Notes: a model not told the origin generated them from the sequence alone. Positions 40,688 to 49,056 are shown, counted from the stretch's first letter. The stretch is 64,000 bases of DNA from CAWJMD01 sp963700925 (GCA_963700925.1 OY969553.1:1302001-1366000); one strand, 5' to 3'. A program made the numbers and translations.

Positions 40688-42048
40688 GGAATACCCCCGC
40701 CCTCTTCGCCGTCACCGGCCACGACCTCGAAGGCGGACGGCACCTGCTCGTCCTTGAACCAGAGCTTCTCGGCGAGGGCCCGAGGCATCGGGTGGCGCAC
40801 GAACTCACCCCGCCGTTCGGGACCGCCCTTGGGAGCGAAGTGCATGACGCGGGCCAGCCGGAACTCCTCGCGCCGATGTGACGAGAGGTAGTCCACCGCG
40901 ACGGTGCGGCGGGTTCCGTCGGCCGTCCGCATCAGCTGCACCACGATGTCGATCGCGCTGTTGACCTGGTCGTGCACGGCCGCGAACGGCAGCTCGACGT
41001 CCGACATCGCCGACAGGGTCTCGAGGCGACTCAGGGCGTCGTCGGTGCTGTTCGCGTGCACGGTGGCCAGCGATCCCTCGTGGCCGGTGTTCATCGCCTG
41101 CAGCATGTCGAGGGCCTCGCCGCCGCGGACCTCTCCGACGATGATGCGGTCCGGCCGCATGCGCAGGGAGTTGCGGACCAGGTCGCGGATGGTGATCTGG
41201 CCCTGGCCCTCGACGTTGGCGGGACGCGACTCCAGCCTCACCGTGTGCGGCTGCACCAGGACGAGCTCGGCCGCGTCCTCGACCGTGATGATGCGCTCGG
41301 CGTCCGGCACGAACGCCGACAGGGCGTTGAGCATCGTGGTCTTGCCCGAGGCGGTACCACCGGAGACGACGATGTTGAGGCGCGCTCGCACGCAGGCGGC
41401 CAGCAGCTCGGCGGTCGGCACGTCGATGCTCTTGAACTGCAGCAGCTCCTTCATGCCGAGAGCCCTCGGGAACAACCGGATCGTGACGGTCGGACCCCGC
41501 AGCGCCAGCGGTGGCAGCACCACGTTGACGCGGGCGCCGCGCGGCAGGCGGGCGTCGGGGGGCAGCCGGGCGTCGACCATCGGGCTCGACTCGTCCACTC
41601 GCCGGTTGACCGTCGACACGATGCGGTCGATGGTCTGCATCAGCTGCTCGTTGCTCGAGAAGCCGCTGGGCAGGCGTTCCAGCCGTCCGAACCGCTCGAC
41701 GAACACCTCGTCGTGGCCGTTGATCATGATCTCGCTGATGGCCGGGTCGGCCAGCAGCGGCTCCAGCACTCCGAGGCCGATCGACTCGTCAACCACCTTG
41801 CGTACCAGGCGGTTCCGCTCACGCGTGGTGAGGATGACCCCCTCGCGCGAGATCAGGTGGGCGATCACCCGCTCCAGGCGCAGGCGACGCTGGCCGACCT
41901 CGAGACGGCTGAGCTCGTGGAGGTCGACCTCCTCCAGCAGCAGCCGTTTGAACCTCTCCACCAGTGGCTTGTCGACGTCGCCGCCCACGCCGTTCGCGCG
42001 GGCGGACACGGCGACCCCGTCGGCCCCGAAGCCCTCGTACGACCTCAT
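40675..42048 (-). CDS. tadA: TadA/CpaF-like pilus assembly ATPase
   Basis: A 457-residue secretion ATPase that powers pilin polymerisation. N-terminal helical domain ~30-110, then the VirB11-like core: Walker A NIVVSGGTASGKTTMLNAL (~225-243), Asp box VEDAAELVL, Walker B and His box RPDRIIVGEVRGGEALDMLQAMNTGHEGSLATVHAN. ATG 42048 overlaps the tadE stop as ATGA; the longer frame to 42222 is a shadow of tadE. Confidence 0.94.
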   Translation of the reverse strand: MRSYEGFGADGVAVSARANGVGGDVDKPLVERFKRLLLEEVDLHELSRLEVGQRRLRLERVIAHLISREGVILTTRERNRLVRKVVDESIGLGVLEPLLADPAISEIMINGHDEVFVERFGRLERLPSGFSSNEQLMQTIDRIVSTVNRRVDESSPMVDARLPPDARLPRGARVNVVLPPLALRGPTVTIRLFPRALGMKELLQFKSIDVPTAELLAACVRARLNIVVSGGTASGKTTMLNALSAFVPDAERIITVEDAAELVLVQPHTVRLESRPANVEGQGQITIRDLVRNSLRMRPDRIIVGEVRGGEALDMLQAMNTGHEGSLATVHANSTDDALSRLETLSAMSDVELPFAAVHDQVNSAIDIVVQLMRTADGTRRTVAVDYLSSHRREEFRLARVMHFAPKGGPERRGEFVRHPMPRALAEKLWFKDEQVPSAFEVVAGDGEEGGGIPWSS

Positions 42049-42413
42049 GGCAGGTACGCGTCCCGCGTGATGCGGACGTCTGGGACGAAGTCCTCGACCA
42101 GTGTCAGCACGGGGACGTCGACCACGAGCCTGACCGACGCCGAGCTGCGGCCCGACCCACCGCTGGCCGAGCACGACACGACGTCCAGAGTGTCCGTCAA
42201 GGTGTCTCTGGCGGCCGAGCACCCGTTGTCACCGAGGCTCTGGGCGCGTGCCCCCTGACGGACGGCCTCGTTCGCCGACGTGATGCCCCAAAGGAAGGCG
42301 CCGACCTGCAGAGCGAGCACGGCGAACAGCAGCACCATCGGCGTCATCCCGAGCAGCTCGAGCGACGCCACCCCGCGGTCGCTGTCGGGACGGCGCGGGC
42401 GCCGGATCCTCAT
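42045..42413 (-). CDS. TadE-like pseudopilin
   Basis: A 122-residue pseudopilin: basic leader ending SDRG (Gly14), then VASLELLGMTPMVLLFAVLALQVGAFLWGITSANEAVRQGAR, with Glu at +5 as prepilin peptidase requires. Two cysteines in the external part (NGCSAAR, VVSCSAS) could form a disulphide. ATG 42413 lies five bases after GGAGGAG; a GTG one codon earlier overlaps the preceding stop. It follows the TadZ-TadE fusion, giving the locus two TadE domains. Confidence 0.85.
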   Translation of the reverse strand: MRIRRPRRPDSDRGVASLELLGMTPMVLLFAVLALQVGAFLWGITSANEAVRQGARAQSLGDNGCSAARDTLTDTLDVVSCSASGGSGRSSASVRLVVDVPVLTLVEDFVPDVRITRDAYLP

Positions 42414-43984
42414 CACGGCTCCTCCACGACGCTGCGGGTGGTCGTCACCTCGGTCGGCACCCCCGGCACGCCGACGGTGAAGCCCGGGATCTGCATCGTC
42501 ACCTCGAGGTCCCCGTTCCAGGTCTGGTCGACGGAGACGTCGCTGCGGAAGTGCCTGGGCAGTGCGTCCTCGGCCGCGTCCTGCGGGTCGAGACCGATGG
42601 ACGCCGCCCTGGTGGCGGCGGCCGCCGCGTGGGACTGCAGCACCGCGCCGGCGCCGATCATCGCCAGGTGCCAGACGATGATGCAGGCCACCGCCAACAT
42701 GGGAATGGCACCGAGGGACTCGATCGTGATCGACCCCTCGTCGCGCGCCCGACGTCCGCGTCTGGTTCTCGGCGCCGCCGCCGGCTGGGCGGCAGCCAGC
42801 TGTCGTCGGGTCTCCTGCGACCGAGGCACGAGACCCACCTCCCTTCCTACCTGCCGCAGGTCCGACCACCACTGCTGGTTGCGCACGGCGAGGGGGTCCC
42901 TGGAGTTCAAGGCAGGCTCGAGGCGCCTGAACGAGGAGGGCAGCCCGACCGGCAGCACGCCGGCCTTCGTCAGCTGCCTCACCGTCTCCATCGAGACCGT
43001 CAGCTGCTTGCTGGTGCGGTTGACGAGGACGCGGACCTCGCTTTCCTTGCACACACCGAGCGACTCCCAGGCGCTGAAGGTCCGGCGCATCCCTCGCAGT
43101 GACGCCACGTCGGGAGTGACCACGAGGACGATCTCGTCGGTCATCTCGAGGGCCGTCGCCTGCGCCGGCGTGACGTGCGAGCCCAGGTCGATGAGCACGA
43201 GGTCGTACTGGCGCCGCAGGGCTGCGAGCACCAGCCGCAGCGCCTGCGGAGTGACGGCCTCCACCTCGCGGATGTCGGGCGGGGCCAGGAGCAGGTCGAC
43301 GCCGGACGAGTGCTGCGTCATCGCGTCGGCGATCGTTCCGGGAGACAGGTCGTCGGCGACCTTGGCCAGGTCGGCGATGCCGAGCCTGTGCCGCACCTCG
43401 ATGTGCCCGGGCACGTCGCCCTTCTCCAGGTCCAGGTCGACGAGGCAGACCTGGAGCGAAGGAACAGTGCGCGTCACGTCGATCGAGAGGTGGGTGGCCA
43501 CCGTCGTGGCTCCCACGCCGCCCTTGGAGCCGGCAATGCCGATCATCCGGGCGCGCCCGTCGTCGTCACCGAAGCCGACGCCGGTGGGACCGTGCGCGAG
43601 CGCGCGACGCATCTGCGCCGACCACGATGCCGCGGCCACCAGCCGCCCCTCGAGCTGGCCGTAGGTCACCGGCAGGTTGACCAGCCCCCTGGCCCCCGCC
43701 TCCATCGCGCCCGCCACCAGGTCGGCCCCCGGCGACGTCGCCGCCAGCAGCATCGCCGTCGCCGGGCGCCGCAGGGACAGGTCGGCCAGCGTCGACAGCA
43801 CCGGCTCCGGACCCAGCTCCTCGTGGACCAGGGCGACGTCGGCGTCGTCGCGCAGCACCGCGTTCACCAGCTCGGTGCTCGACGAGACGATCGAGCTGAC
43901 CTCGGTGTCGCCGGTCTCCAGCACGGAGCGCTGGATCTGCTGGCCGAGGGCCTGGTCGGCGGCGGCGATGATGACCGTGATCAT
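42413..43984 (-). CDS. TadZ/CpaE-like ATPase fused to a TadE-like pseudopilin domain
   Basis: One 523-residue frame. Residues 1-125 are a receiver-like, non-phosphorylated domain; ~145-390 are a MinD/ParA-type ATPase with deviant Walker A GSKGGVGATT, DLDLEKGD and LIDLGSH, as in CpaE/TadZ, which position the pilus machine at the inner membrane face. After a basic linker (RTRRGRRAR) comes DEG|SITIESLGAIPMLAVACIIVWHLAMIGAGAVLQSHAAAAATRAASIG: a TadE-type prepilin sequence with cleavage after Gly417, Ser418 at +1 and Glu422 at +5, then ~85 external residues. The predicted 'leader' is thus a whole cytoplasmic ATPase. ATGA overlap with cpaB. I see no frame break, so the fusion seems real. Confidence 0.88.
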   Translation of the reverse strand: MITVIIAAADQALGQQIQRSVLETGDTEVSSIVSSSTELVNAVLRDDADVALVHEELGPEPVLSTLADLSLRRPATAMLLAATSPGADLVAGAMEAGARGLVNLPVTYGQLEGRLVAAASWSAQMRRALAHGPTGVGFGDDDGRARMIGIAGSKGGVGATTVATHLSIDVTRTVPSLQVCLVDLDLEKGDVPGHIEVRHRLGIADLAKVADDLSPGTIADAMTQHSSGVDLLLAPPDIREVEAVTPQALRLVLAALRRQYDLVLIDLGSHVTPAQATALEMTDEIVLVVTPDVASLRGMRRTFSAWESLGVCKESEVRVLVNRTSKQLTVSMETVRQLTKAGVLPVGLPSSFRRLEPALNSRDPLAVRNQQWWSDLRQVGREVGLVPRSQETRRQLAAAQPAAAPRTRRGRRARDEGSITIESLGAIPMLAVACIIVWHLAMIGAGAVLQSHAAAAATRAASIGLDPQDAAEDALPRHFRSDVSVDQTWNGDLEVTMQIPGFTVGVPGVPTEVTTTRSVVEEP

Positions 43985-44742
43985 GGGGTCTTCCCGTCGG
44001 GCGAGGGCGGCAGGCTCTCGAGGCCCTCCGGCACGGCGGTGCCGCCGAGGTTGCCGGCGTCGAACGAGTCGATGTCCTGGGTTCGGTCGGTGCCGATGTC
44101 GGTCGGCAGCGCGACCAGCCGCACTTCCTCGGCGAACGCGTTGGCATAGGTCACGGCGAGCGAGTCCTCGGGCTCAAGAGCCAGGGTCACGGGGACGATG
44201 TCCGCCTCCTCGACGCCGCCCTCCCCGACCTCGGTGACGGTCTGGCGCCCACCGATCGAGACGACCCGGATGTCGTTGGCCAGGACGCGTACCTGCGCCG
44301 GCAGCCCCGACACGTCCGAGAAGACGGTGTAGATGTCGACCCGGTCGCCAGGCCGGACCCGGCCGGCGAGACCTGTCACCGGGTCGACGTTGATCGCGAC
44401 CTCGCGCTCGGTGCTGCTCAGCTCGGACGGTGGGATCAGCATGTCGGACGTGACCACCGTCCCCGCCTCGATCCTGAAGCCGACGCGCCGCCCGTCGAGA
44501 TCCGGCAGCTCGAGCCGTGAGGCCGGTGACGCCCAGCGCTCGGGAACCTGGATCGCCTCCACGTTCGACTCGTTCAGCGGCGTGTAGGCCTCCACCGGCG
44601 CGGTGGCGGCGTACACGGTCGTGAGAGGGCCGACCTGGCTGCTGACGCTGCGCACGTAGTTGGTCAGGATCACGAAGACCATCACGGCCACGAGCAGGCT
44701 CAGCACCATGAGGATCAGTCCACGTCGCTGTCGGGGGTTCAC
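43981..44742 (-). CDS. cpaB: CpaB/RcpC-like Flp pilus assembly protein
   Basis: A 253-residue protein with one N-terminal membrane helix (~8-28), a SAF domain at ~43-105 (VYAATAPVEAYTPLNESNVEAIQVPERWA...RVGFRIEAGTVVTSDML) and an RcpC domain at ~112-240 (VAINVDPVTGLAGRVRPGDRVDIYTVF...PVTLALEPEDSLAVTYANAFAEEVRLVALP). GTG 44742 overlaps the stop of the upstream gene (GTGA); its own stop overlaps the fusion gene (ATGA). Expected outside the membrane as part of the pilus channel. Confidence 0.9.
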   Translation of the reverse strand: MNPRQRRGLILMVLSLLVAVMVFVILTNYVRSVSSQVGPLTTVYAATAPVEAYTPLNESNVEAIQVPERWASPASRLELPDLDGRRVGFRIEAGTVVTSDMLIPPSELSSTEREVAINVDPVTGLAGRVRPGDRVDIYTVFSDVSGLPAQVRVLANDIRVVSIGGRQTVTEVGEGGVEEADIVPVTLALEPEDSLAVTYANAFAEEVRLVALPTDIGTDRTQDIDSFDAGNLGGTAVPEGLESLPPSPDGKTP

Positions 44743-45596
44743 GACATCCTTTCGCTCAGCATCGGGGCGCCCTTGGTGACGCTGACGTGCTGGACGGGGG
44801 TCTCCGGCACGTTCTCACCTGGCGCGAAACGGGTTCGTATCCGGCAGAAGTCGCAGACAGCCTCTGCCGTCGACAGGCCGCATGAACGGCACGTCCCGGC
44901 CCTGGGCCGCAGCAGGCGCTTGTAGTCGCTGGGCACCATCGCCAGCTGCATCTGCTCTGTTCGTCCGAACAGCTCGCGCCAGTCGCCAGGGATGTCCAGC
45001 TGCCGCACGCTGGGCGGCGCGGCCGCAGCCACCACGGCGTCCACGAGCTGCGAGTCAGCAGCCGCCTCGCTGACGTAGAGGTCGTGGGATCCGCGTTCGA
45101 CGCCGTTGACGGCCGTACGGAGGTCCTGGGCCCTGACGGCCTCGGGCTCGGGGTGCAACCGCACCAGGAACTGGCTGCCGGGGAACAGCGAGCGCAGGTG
45201 CTGCCGGACCGTCGGGTTGGGCCTCGTGAGCTTCGTGACGCTGCTCAGGGCCACTGCCGACCAGGTGGCCATCGAGAGGTCTCTCCACACGCTGACCCCG
45301 TGTCCCGCGTCGCGGGCCAGCTCGCGAGCCAGCCCGAGGGTGACGAGGTTCGCCAGGGGCGCCTGGGAAAAGGTGAGGTGGGTGACCGGGGTGCTCGGGC
45401 GGTGGCCGGCCAGCGTCGCGCACGCAACCCTCGCCGCGTGCGCGTGGACGGGGTGGGAGACGACGACGACGGGCTCGTCACCGTCCTCGGTCGCCACGGC
45501 CAAGGAGGAGGGGGCGGTGACGTCAAGGACCGTGACACCACCGACTTCTTCCTGCAGGCCGGAACTCCCGGTCGTCGCCAGCACGGCACGCCACAC
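44739..45596 (-). CDS. Unknown first gene of tad operon, C-terminal zinc ribbon
   Basis: A 285-residue cytoplasmic protein of no recognised family. Residues ~40-230 look like an alpha/beta domain (VVVVSHPVHAHAARVACATLAGHRPSTPVTHLTFSQAP; HDLYVSEAAADSQLVDAVVAAAAPP), and ~232-255 form a zinc ribbon with CRSCG and CDFCR (two CxxC knuckles 10-11 residues apart), preceded by KRLLRPRAGT. GTG 45596 lies eight bases after GAGGGGG. Being first in an operon of overlapping tad genes suggests a part in pilus assembly or its control. Confidence 0.7.
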   Translation of the reverse strand: MWRAVLATTGSSGLQEEVGGVTVLDVTAPSSLAVATEDGDEPVVVVSHPVHAHAARVACATLAGHRPSTPVTHLTFSQAPLANLVTLGLARELARDAGHGVSVWRDLSMATWSAVALSSVTKLTRPNPTVRQHLRSLFPGSQFLVRLHPEPEAVRAQDLRTAVNGVERGSHDLYVSEAAADSQLVDAVVAAAAPPSVRQLDIPGDWRELFGRTEQMQLAMVPSDYKRLLRPRAGTCRSCGLSTAEAVCDFCRIRTRFAPGENVPETPVQHVSVTKGAPMLSERMS

Positions 45597-45730
45597 GGTC
45601 CGACCCCCTCGGAAAGTCGAGTGCGTCGTCGCGCACTGTCAGCGTCCGTAACGCGCACGGGTGAACGGGCCAGACGTTAGCAACTGAGGACCCATGTGGA
45701 GGGGGCCCGTGGTCCCATAAATCACGGCTT

Positions 45731-46159
45731 GTGAGCACCTATGGTGCGCCTGTGCCAAATGGGACGAATGAGTCAAAGAATCCAGGGTCCCGGAGGCTCC
45801 GATTGGCGGTCGACGGGACGGATGTCGCCGAGATCGAACTGGCCGACACCTACCTCCGCCGCCTCCGCGGAATGCTCGGGCGCCGGAGCCTCCCGGCCGG
45901 GTTGCTGCTGCTGCCCGGCGGCAGCGTGCACGGTGTCGGGATGACCCGCAGCCTCGAGGTGGCGCTGCTCGCGCCGGTGGGCGACGACGCTCGCGCGGCG
46001 GTGGGGATGCACCGCGTGGTGCGAACGCGCGTGTTGAGGCCGTTCGGGCTGGTCATGTCGGCTCGCGGCGTGCGCAGCGTTCTGGAGGCTCCGGTCGGCA
46101 GCTTCGATCGGTGGCACCTGGCGGAGGGGTCGACGGTCGAGCTCCGGATCCCTCGGTAG
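45731..46159 (+). CDS. DUF192-family protein
   Basis: A 142-residue protein whose residues ~22-140 match DUF192 (RLRLAVDGTDVAEIELADTYLRRLRGMLGRRSLPAGLLLLPGGSVHGVGMTRSLEVALL...VLRPFGLVMSARGVRSVLEAPVGSFDRW). Members are small beta proteins of unknown function, often near Tad/Flp genes in actinobacteria as far as I recall. Here it is divergent from the first gene of the tad operon. No signal peptide. GTG 45731 may be leaderless (CATAAAT about ten bases upstream); GTG 45752 is an alternative. Confidence 0.8.
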   Translation: MSTYGAPVPNGTNESKNPGSRRLRLAVDGTDVAEIELADTYLRRLRGMLGRRSLPAGLLLLPGGSVHGVGMTRSLEVALLAPVGDDARAAVGMHRVVRTRVLRPFGLVMSARGVRSVLEAPVGSFDRWHLAEGSTVELRIPR

Positions 46160-46166
46160 GCGGCGA

Positions 46167-46197
46167 ACGTGGGCCCTTGGGCCCACGTGGGCCCTCG
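46167..46197. terminator. GGGCCC inverted repeats between convergent genes
   Basis: CGTGGGCCC-TT-GGGCCCACG (46168-46187) forms nine-base complementary arms, followed by a third ACGTGGGCCC. It lies between the convergent ends of the DUF192 and VWA genes, suiting a bidirectional terminator, though no T run is present. Confidence 0.5.
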
Positions 46198-46225
46198 CAG
46201 ACCTCACGCAGACGTCACGCAGACC

Positions 46226-47608
46226 TCAGTAGTACTCCGGTGGCGGTGGACCATCCAGCGCTGCCTGTCGCCGACGCCACAGCACGTAGCCGAACCCACC
46301 GAGCAGCGCGAGCAGGAGCAGCACCCCGAGGAAGACGCCCGCGCCGCCACCTGACTCCGGTGGCGGCAGGTCGAGAGGAGCACTGGTGGCGGGAGCGGTC
46401 CTGCTGGCTGTGCTGGACGGCGTCTGCGTCGCCGACGGGCTGGCGGACGGGTCGGCCTGCTCCTCGTCGCCGCTGACGAACACCTCGAGGACGAACGGAC
46501 GCGTGCCCTTGTTGGGGAAGTCGGACGTGCGGAGGGAGAGGTAGAACGTGCCCGGGTCGCGCACCGCACCGTAGGGCGACCGCGAGCCGGTGATCTCGCC
46601 GGTGGAGGCGGCCAGCGTGTTCGCCTGCCCGCTCGTCAGGCCGTCGAGCGCCGCGAGCTCGACACGCTTCGCGTTCTCGTCCTGCCACTCGAGAACGATG
46701 CCCGCGTCTCGCGACACCCCCGACGTGGCGACCGTGGCGCGTGCCGTGACGTTCTGGCCCTGCTCGGCCGCGACGGCGAACCAGAGCGACTCCCCGGCGA
46801 CGATGCCGTCCGTGTACGTGCCCGGCCCGACGGCCGCGGCGTCGATCAGCGAAGGACCGCCGGCGACCGGGGTGCCACGCGGCTCGAACGTTCGGGCGGC
46901 TCGGTTGCGCGCGCCCGCCAGCGCGTCGGCGAGTAGGCCGGCGTCCTCCACGGACGTGAACTCGCCGCCGCCCGCCGCGGCCATGCACTCGAGCTGCGCC
47001 TTGCCGTGCTGCTCGACCTGGAGCCCGATCGTCTCGAGCCGCAGGTCGATGCCGGACGCGATCAGGTCCTTGGTCACCGTGCACGGGTCGGGTCCGAGGT
47101 CGGGGAAGCACTCGTCGGCCCCGTCCGACACCAGGATGACGGTGCTCGGCTTCCCCTCGGGCAGGTCGGCCGCGGCCTGCTGCAGGGACAGTCCGATCGG
47201 GGTCTCGCCGAGCGCCTCCAGACCCTGGACGGTCGACCCGAGCAGTTCCCTGTCGAGCGGGCCGACCGGCACCACCAGCTCGGTGTCCTGGCAGGCGCGC
47301 GGCTTGTCGGCACTGGGCACGCGGTGGCCGTACACGCGCAGCCCCACGTCGAGGTTCTCGGGCAGGGCCTCGATGATCGTGGCAAGGGCCCGCTTCGCCG
47401 AGGCGATCCGGGTCGAGCCCTGCCCGTCCGACTCCAGCATCGAGCCGGAGAAGTCGACGATCAGGAGCAGCGCCTCGGCCGGCTCACGCTCCGCCGCTGC
47501 CGGCACCTGGCGCGCCGACGCGGGGACGGCCGAGATGGACAACAGCACGGAGGCGACGGCGAGGCAGCCGACTCCCCACGATCTCCGACCCGTCACGGGC
47601 AGGAGCAT
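46226..47608 (-). CDS. Exported VWA-domain protein with C-terminal membrane anchor
   Basis: A 460-residue surface protein: signal peptide ~1-32 (VPASARQ), VWA domain ~45-240 with MIDAS IVDFSGSML and LVSDGADECF, then a jelly-roll-like domain ~270-400 (SLWFAVAAEQGQNVTARATVATSG; GTFYLSLRTSDFPNKG), a Ser/Thr/Pro stalk and a C-terminal helix (~428-446, GVFLGVLLLLALLGGFGYVLW) before a basic stop-transfer. Several cysteines in the VWA domain may pair. ATG at 47608 is chosen as it begins the signal peptide; the frame extends to 47869 as shadow. Confidence 0.85.
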   Translation of the reverse strand: MLLPVTGRRSWGVGCLAVASVLLSISAVPASARQVPAAAEREPAEALLLIVDFSGSMLESDGQGSTRIASAKRALATIIEALPENLDVGLRVYGHRVPSADKPRACQDTELVVPVGPLDRELLGSTVQGLEALGETPIGLSLQQAAADLPEGKPSTVILVSDGADECFPDLGPDPCTVTKDLIASGIDLRLETIGLQVEQHGKAQLECMAAAGGGEFTSVEDAGLLADALAGARNRAARTFEPRGTPVAGGPSLIDAAAVGPGTYTDGIVAGESLWFAVAAEQGQNVTARATVATSGVSRDAGIVLEWQDENAKRVELAALDGLTSGQANTLAASTGEITGSRSPYGAVRDPGTFYLSLRTSDFPNKGTRPFVLEVFVSGDEEQADPSASPSATQTPSSTASRTAPATSAPLDLPPPESGGGAGVFLGVLLLLALLGGFGYVLWRRRQAALDGPPPPEYY

Positions 47609-47660
47609 AGATGGCTGAACCCACCCAGACCGAGCGGGAACACGCTGGACATCCCGAGAG

Positions 47661-47703
47661 TTGTGTTGCATTGTAAGCGTGTAATCACAGCAAGGGAGTG
47701 GAC
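47661..47703 (+). promoter_or_regulatory. AT-richer promoter/operator before the RHH-like gene
   Basis: TTGTGTTGCATTGTAAGCGTGTAATCACA region: TGTAA occurs at 47672-47676 and 47680-47684 (8-bp period) and TTG triplets recur at 47661, 47666 and 47671. Direct repeats of this scale suit a ribbon-helix-helix regulator. AAGGGAG (47692-47698) is the ribosome site. Confidence 0.5.
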
Positions 47704-48357
47704 ATGAGACCACGAGACGAGAACGATGCCGGAGAGCGCTCCGGCAGGGGTGGCCGACGAGGCCCCCGAGGAATGCGCGGAGGTCACCACGGCTTCCGCG
47801 GCCCGCGCGGCGGAGGCTGGCGCGGACGCCCGGGACCTCCGCCGCCCGGCACCGAGGACCTGGAGGCATGGCTGAGCGGGCGCCTTCCCGGCGACTGGTT
47901 CACCGGGGCACCCGAGGTCACCGTCGACCGCGACGAGATCGTCGTCGTGGGAACACTGGACGAGTCCGGCACCGCCGTCGAGGGTGACGAGACCGCCACT
48001 GCCGCAGCGAGAACCGGACGCATCTCCCGCTTCCGCGAGGACACCCGCGACCGGCGGATCGCCATCGCGCAGGAGGCGGAGGACCGTTACGGACGGACGA
48101 TCGCGTGGGGTGTTCGCATCGGCGACGCCGAGCAGCTCTTCACGACGCTCGCCGTCCCCGTGATGACCCGTCTGCGCCAGGACGAGCGGGTGGTGCTCGA
48201 CACCCTGATCGACGCCGGTGTCGCCCGCAGCAGGTCGGAGGCGCTGGCCTGGTGCGTCCACCTGGTCGGCAGCAACGCCGACGAGTGGCTGGGCCAGTTG
48301 CGCGACGCGCTCACCGAGGTGCAGCGCCTGCGCGAGGAGGGTCCGGAGGCAGGCTGA
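47704..48357 (+). CDS. RGG-rich protein with ribbon-helix-helix-like C-terminal region
   Basis: A 217-residue protein. Residues ~10-50 are Arg/Gly-rich (RGGRRGPRGMRGGHHGFRGPRGGGWRG), like RNA- or DNA-binding RGG tails. The middle (~55-105) is acidic and beta-like. Residues ~140-185 (PVMTRLRQDERVVLDTLIDAGVARSRSEALAWCVHLVG) fit the RHH pattern 'xLxxxExxxLDxLVxxGVxxSRSEAxxxxV'. ATG 47704 lies five bases after AAGGGAG. Possible autoregulated nucleoid or transcription factor; no named family. Confidence 0.7.
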   Translation: MRPRDENDAGERSGRGGRRGPRGMRGGHHGFRGPRGGGWRGRPGPPPPGTEDLEAWLSGRLPGDWFTGAPEVTVDRDEIVVVGTLDESGTAVEGDETATAAARTGRISRFREDTRDRRIAIAQEAEDRYGRTIAWGVRIGDAEQLFTTLAVPVMTRLRQDERVVLDTLIDAGVARSRSEALAWCVHLVGSNADEWLGQLRDALTEVQRLREEGPEAG

Positions 48358-48381
48358 CCCCGTCCGTCAGCTCAGCCTGCG

Positions 48382-49056
48382 TCAGCCGGACTTCTCGTAG
48401 ACCGAGAGGTAGCCGTCGGCCTCCTGCCTGAAACTGTCACCGTCACAGGTGTATTGGACGTCGCCAGTGCCAGGCTTGAGGTCCTCGGTCTTCTCCTCGC
48501 CGTTCGCGGAGGTCACCGTGACCGTGCCGTCGGCCTCGACCAGCTCGAACGACATCGTCCCGTCGCTGGTCGAGGTCCGGTAGGTGACGACTCCGTCGAA
48601 AACGGCGGGGAGTGGGCCCTGCGCGGTGGTGATCGTGCCCTCGTCGCCGTCGTAGGTGACGGTCTGGGTGCCGTCGCTGGTGAACTCCATCGTGCGGGTG
48701 AGCCCGGACAGGGACGCCTCCCCGTGCTCCTCGGTCGTCCAGTCCTCCTCGTGCTCGACGGCCTCCCACGTGCCCACCAGGCACGGGTCGAGCGAACCCG
48801 TGCCGCCGCTGCCCGGGTCGCCCGGGCTTCCCGGGCTTGCCGGCTCGGTGCCGCCTCCCCCACCGGGTTCGCTCGGTCCAGCAGTCACCTCTTCGCCCCG
48901 CCCCGCGAGGTAGCCGCCGGTGAGAACGCCGGCGACGAAAACGAACCCCAGGAGGGCGACGGCGCCCAGGGTCATCAGGACGACGACCCACGGCGCCGGG
49001 CCTCGCCGGACGACCATGGGGCCCTGTCCCGGGAAGGGCGGCGGGGCGGCGGTCAT
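48382..49056 (-). CDS. Membrane-anchored lipocalin-like hypothetical protein
   Basis: A 224-residue protein: short cytoplasmic Pro-rich start, one helix at ~24-46 (VVVLMTLGAVALLGFVFVAGV), a Gly/Ser/Pro linker and an external beta domain ~90-220 starting LVGTWEAVEHEEDW with FTSDGTQTVTYDGDEGTI and VVTYRTSTSDGTMSFELVEADG, a pattern seen in small lipocalin-like domains (GTW motif). Cysteines at the start and near the end may pair. ATG 49056; TACCTT seven bases upstream suggests a leaderless transcript. Converges on the RHH-like gene. Confidence 0.65.
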   Translation of the reverse strand: MTAAPPPFPGQGPMVVRRGPAPWVVVLMTLGAVALLGFVFVAGVLTGGYLAGRGEEVTAGPSEPGGGGGTEPASPGSPGDPGSGGTGSLDPCLVGTWEAVEHEEDWTTEEHGEASLSGLTRTMEFTSDGTQTVTYDGDEGTITTAQGPLPAVFDGVVTYRTSTSDGTMSFELVEADGTVTVTSANGEEKTEDLKPGTGDVQYTCDGDSFRQEADGYLSVYEKSG

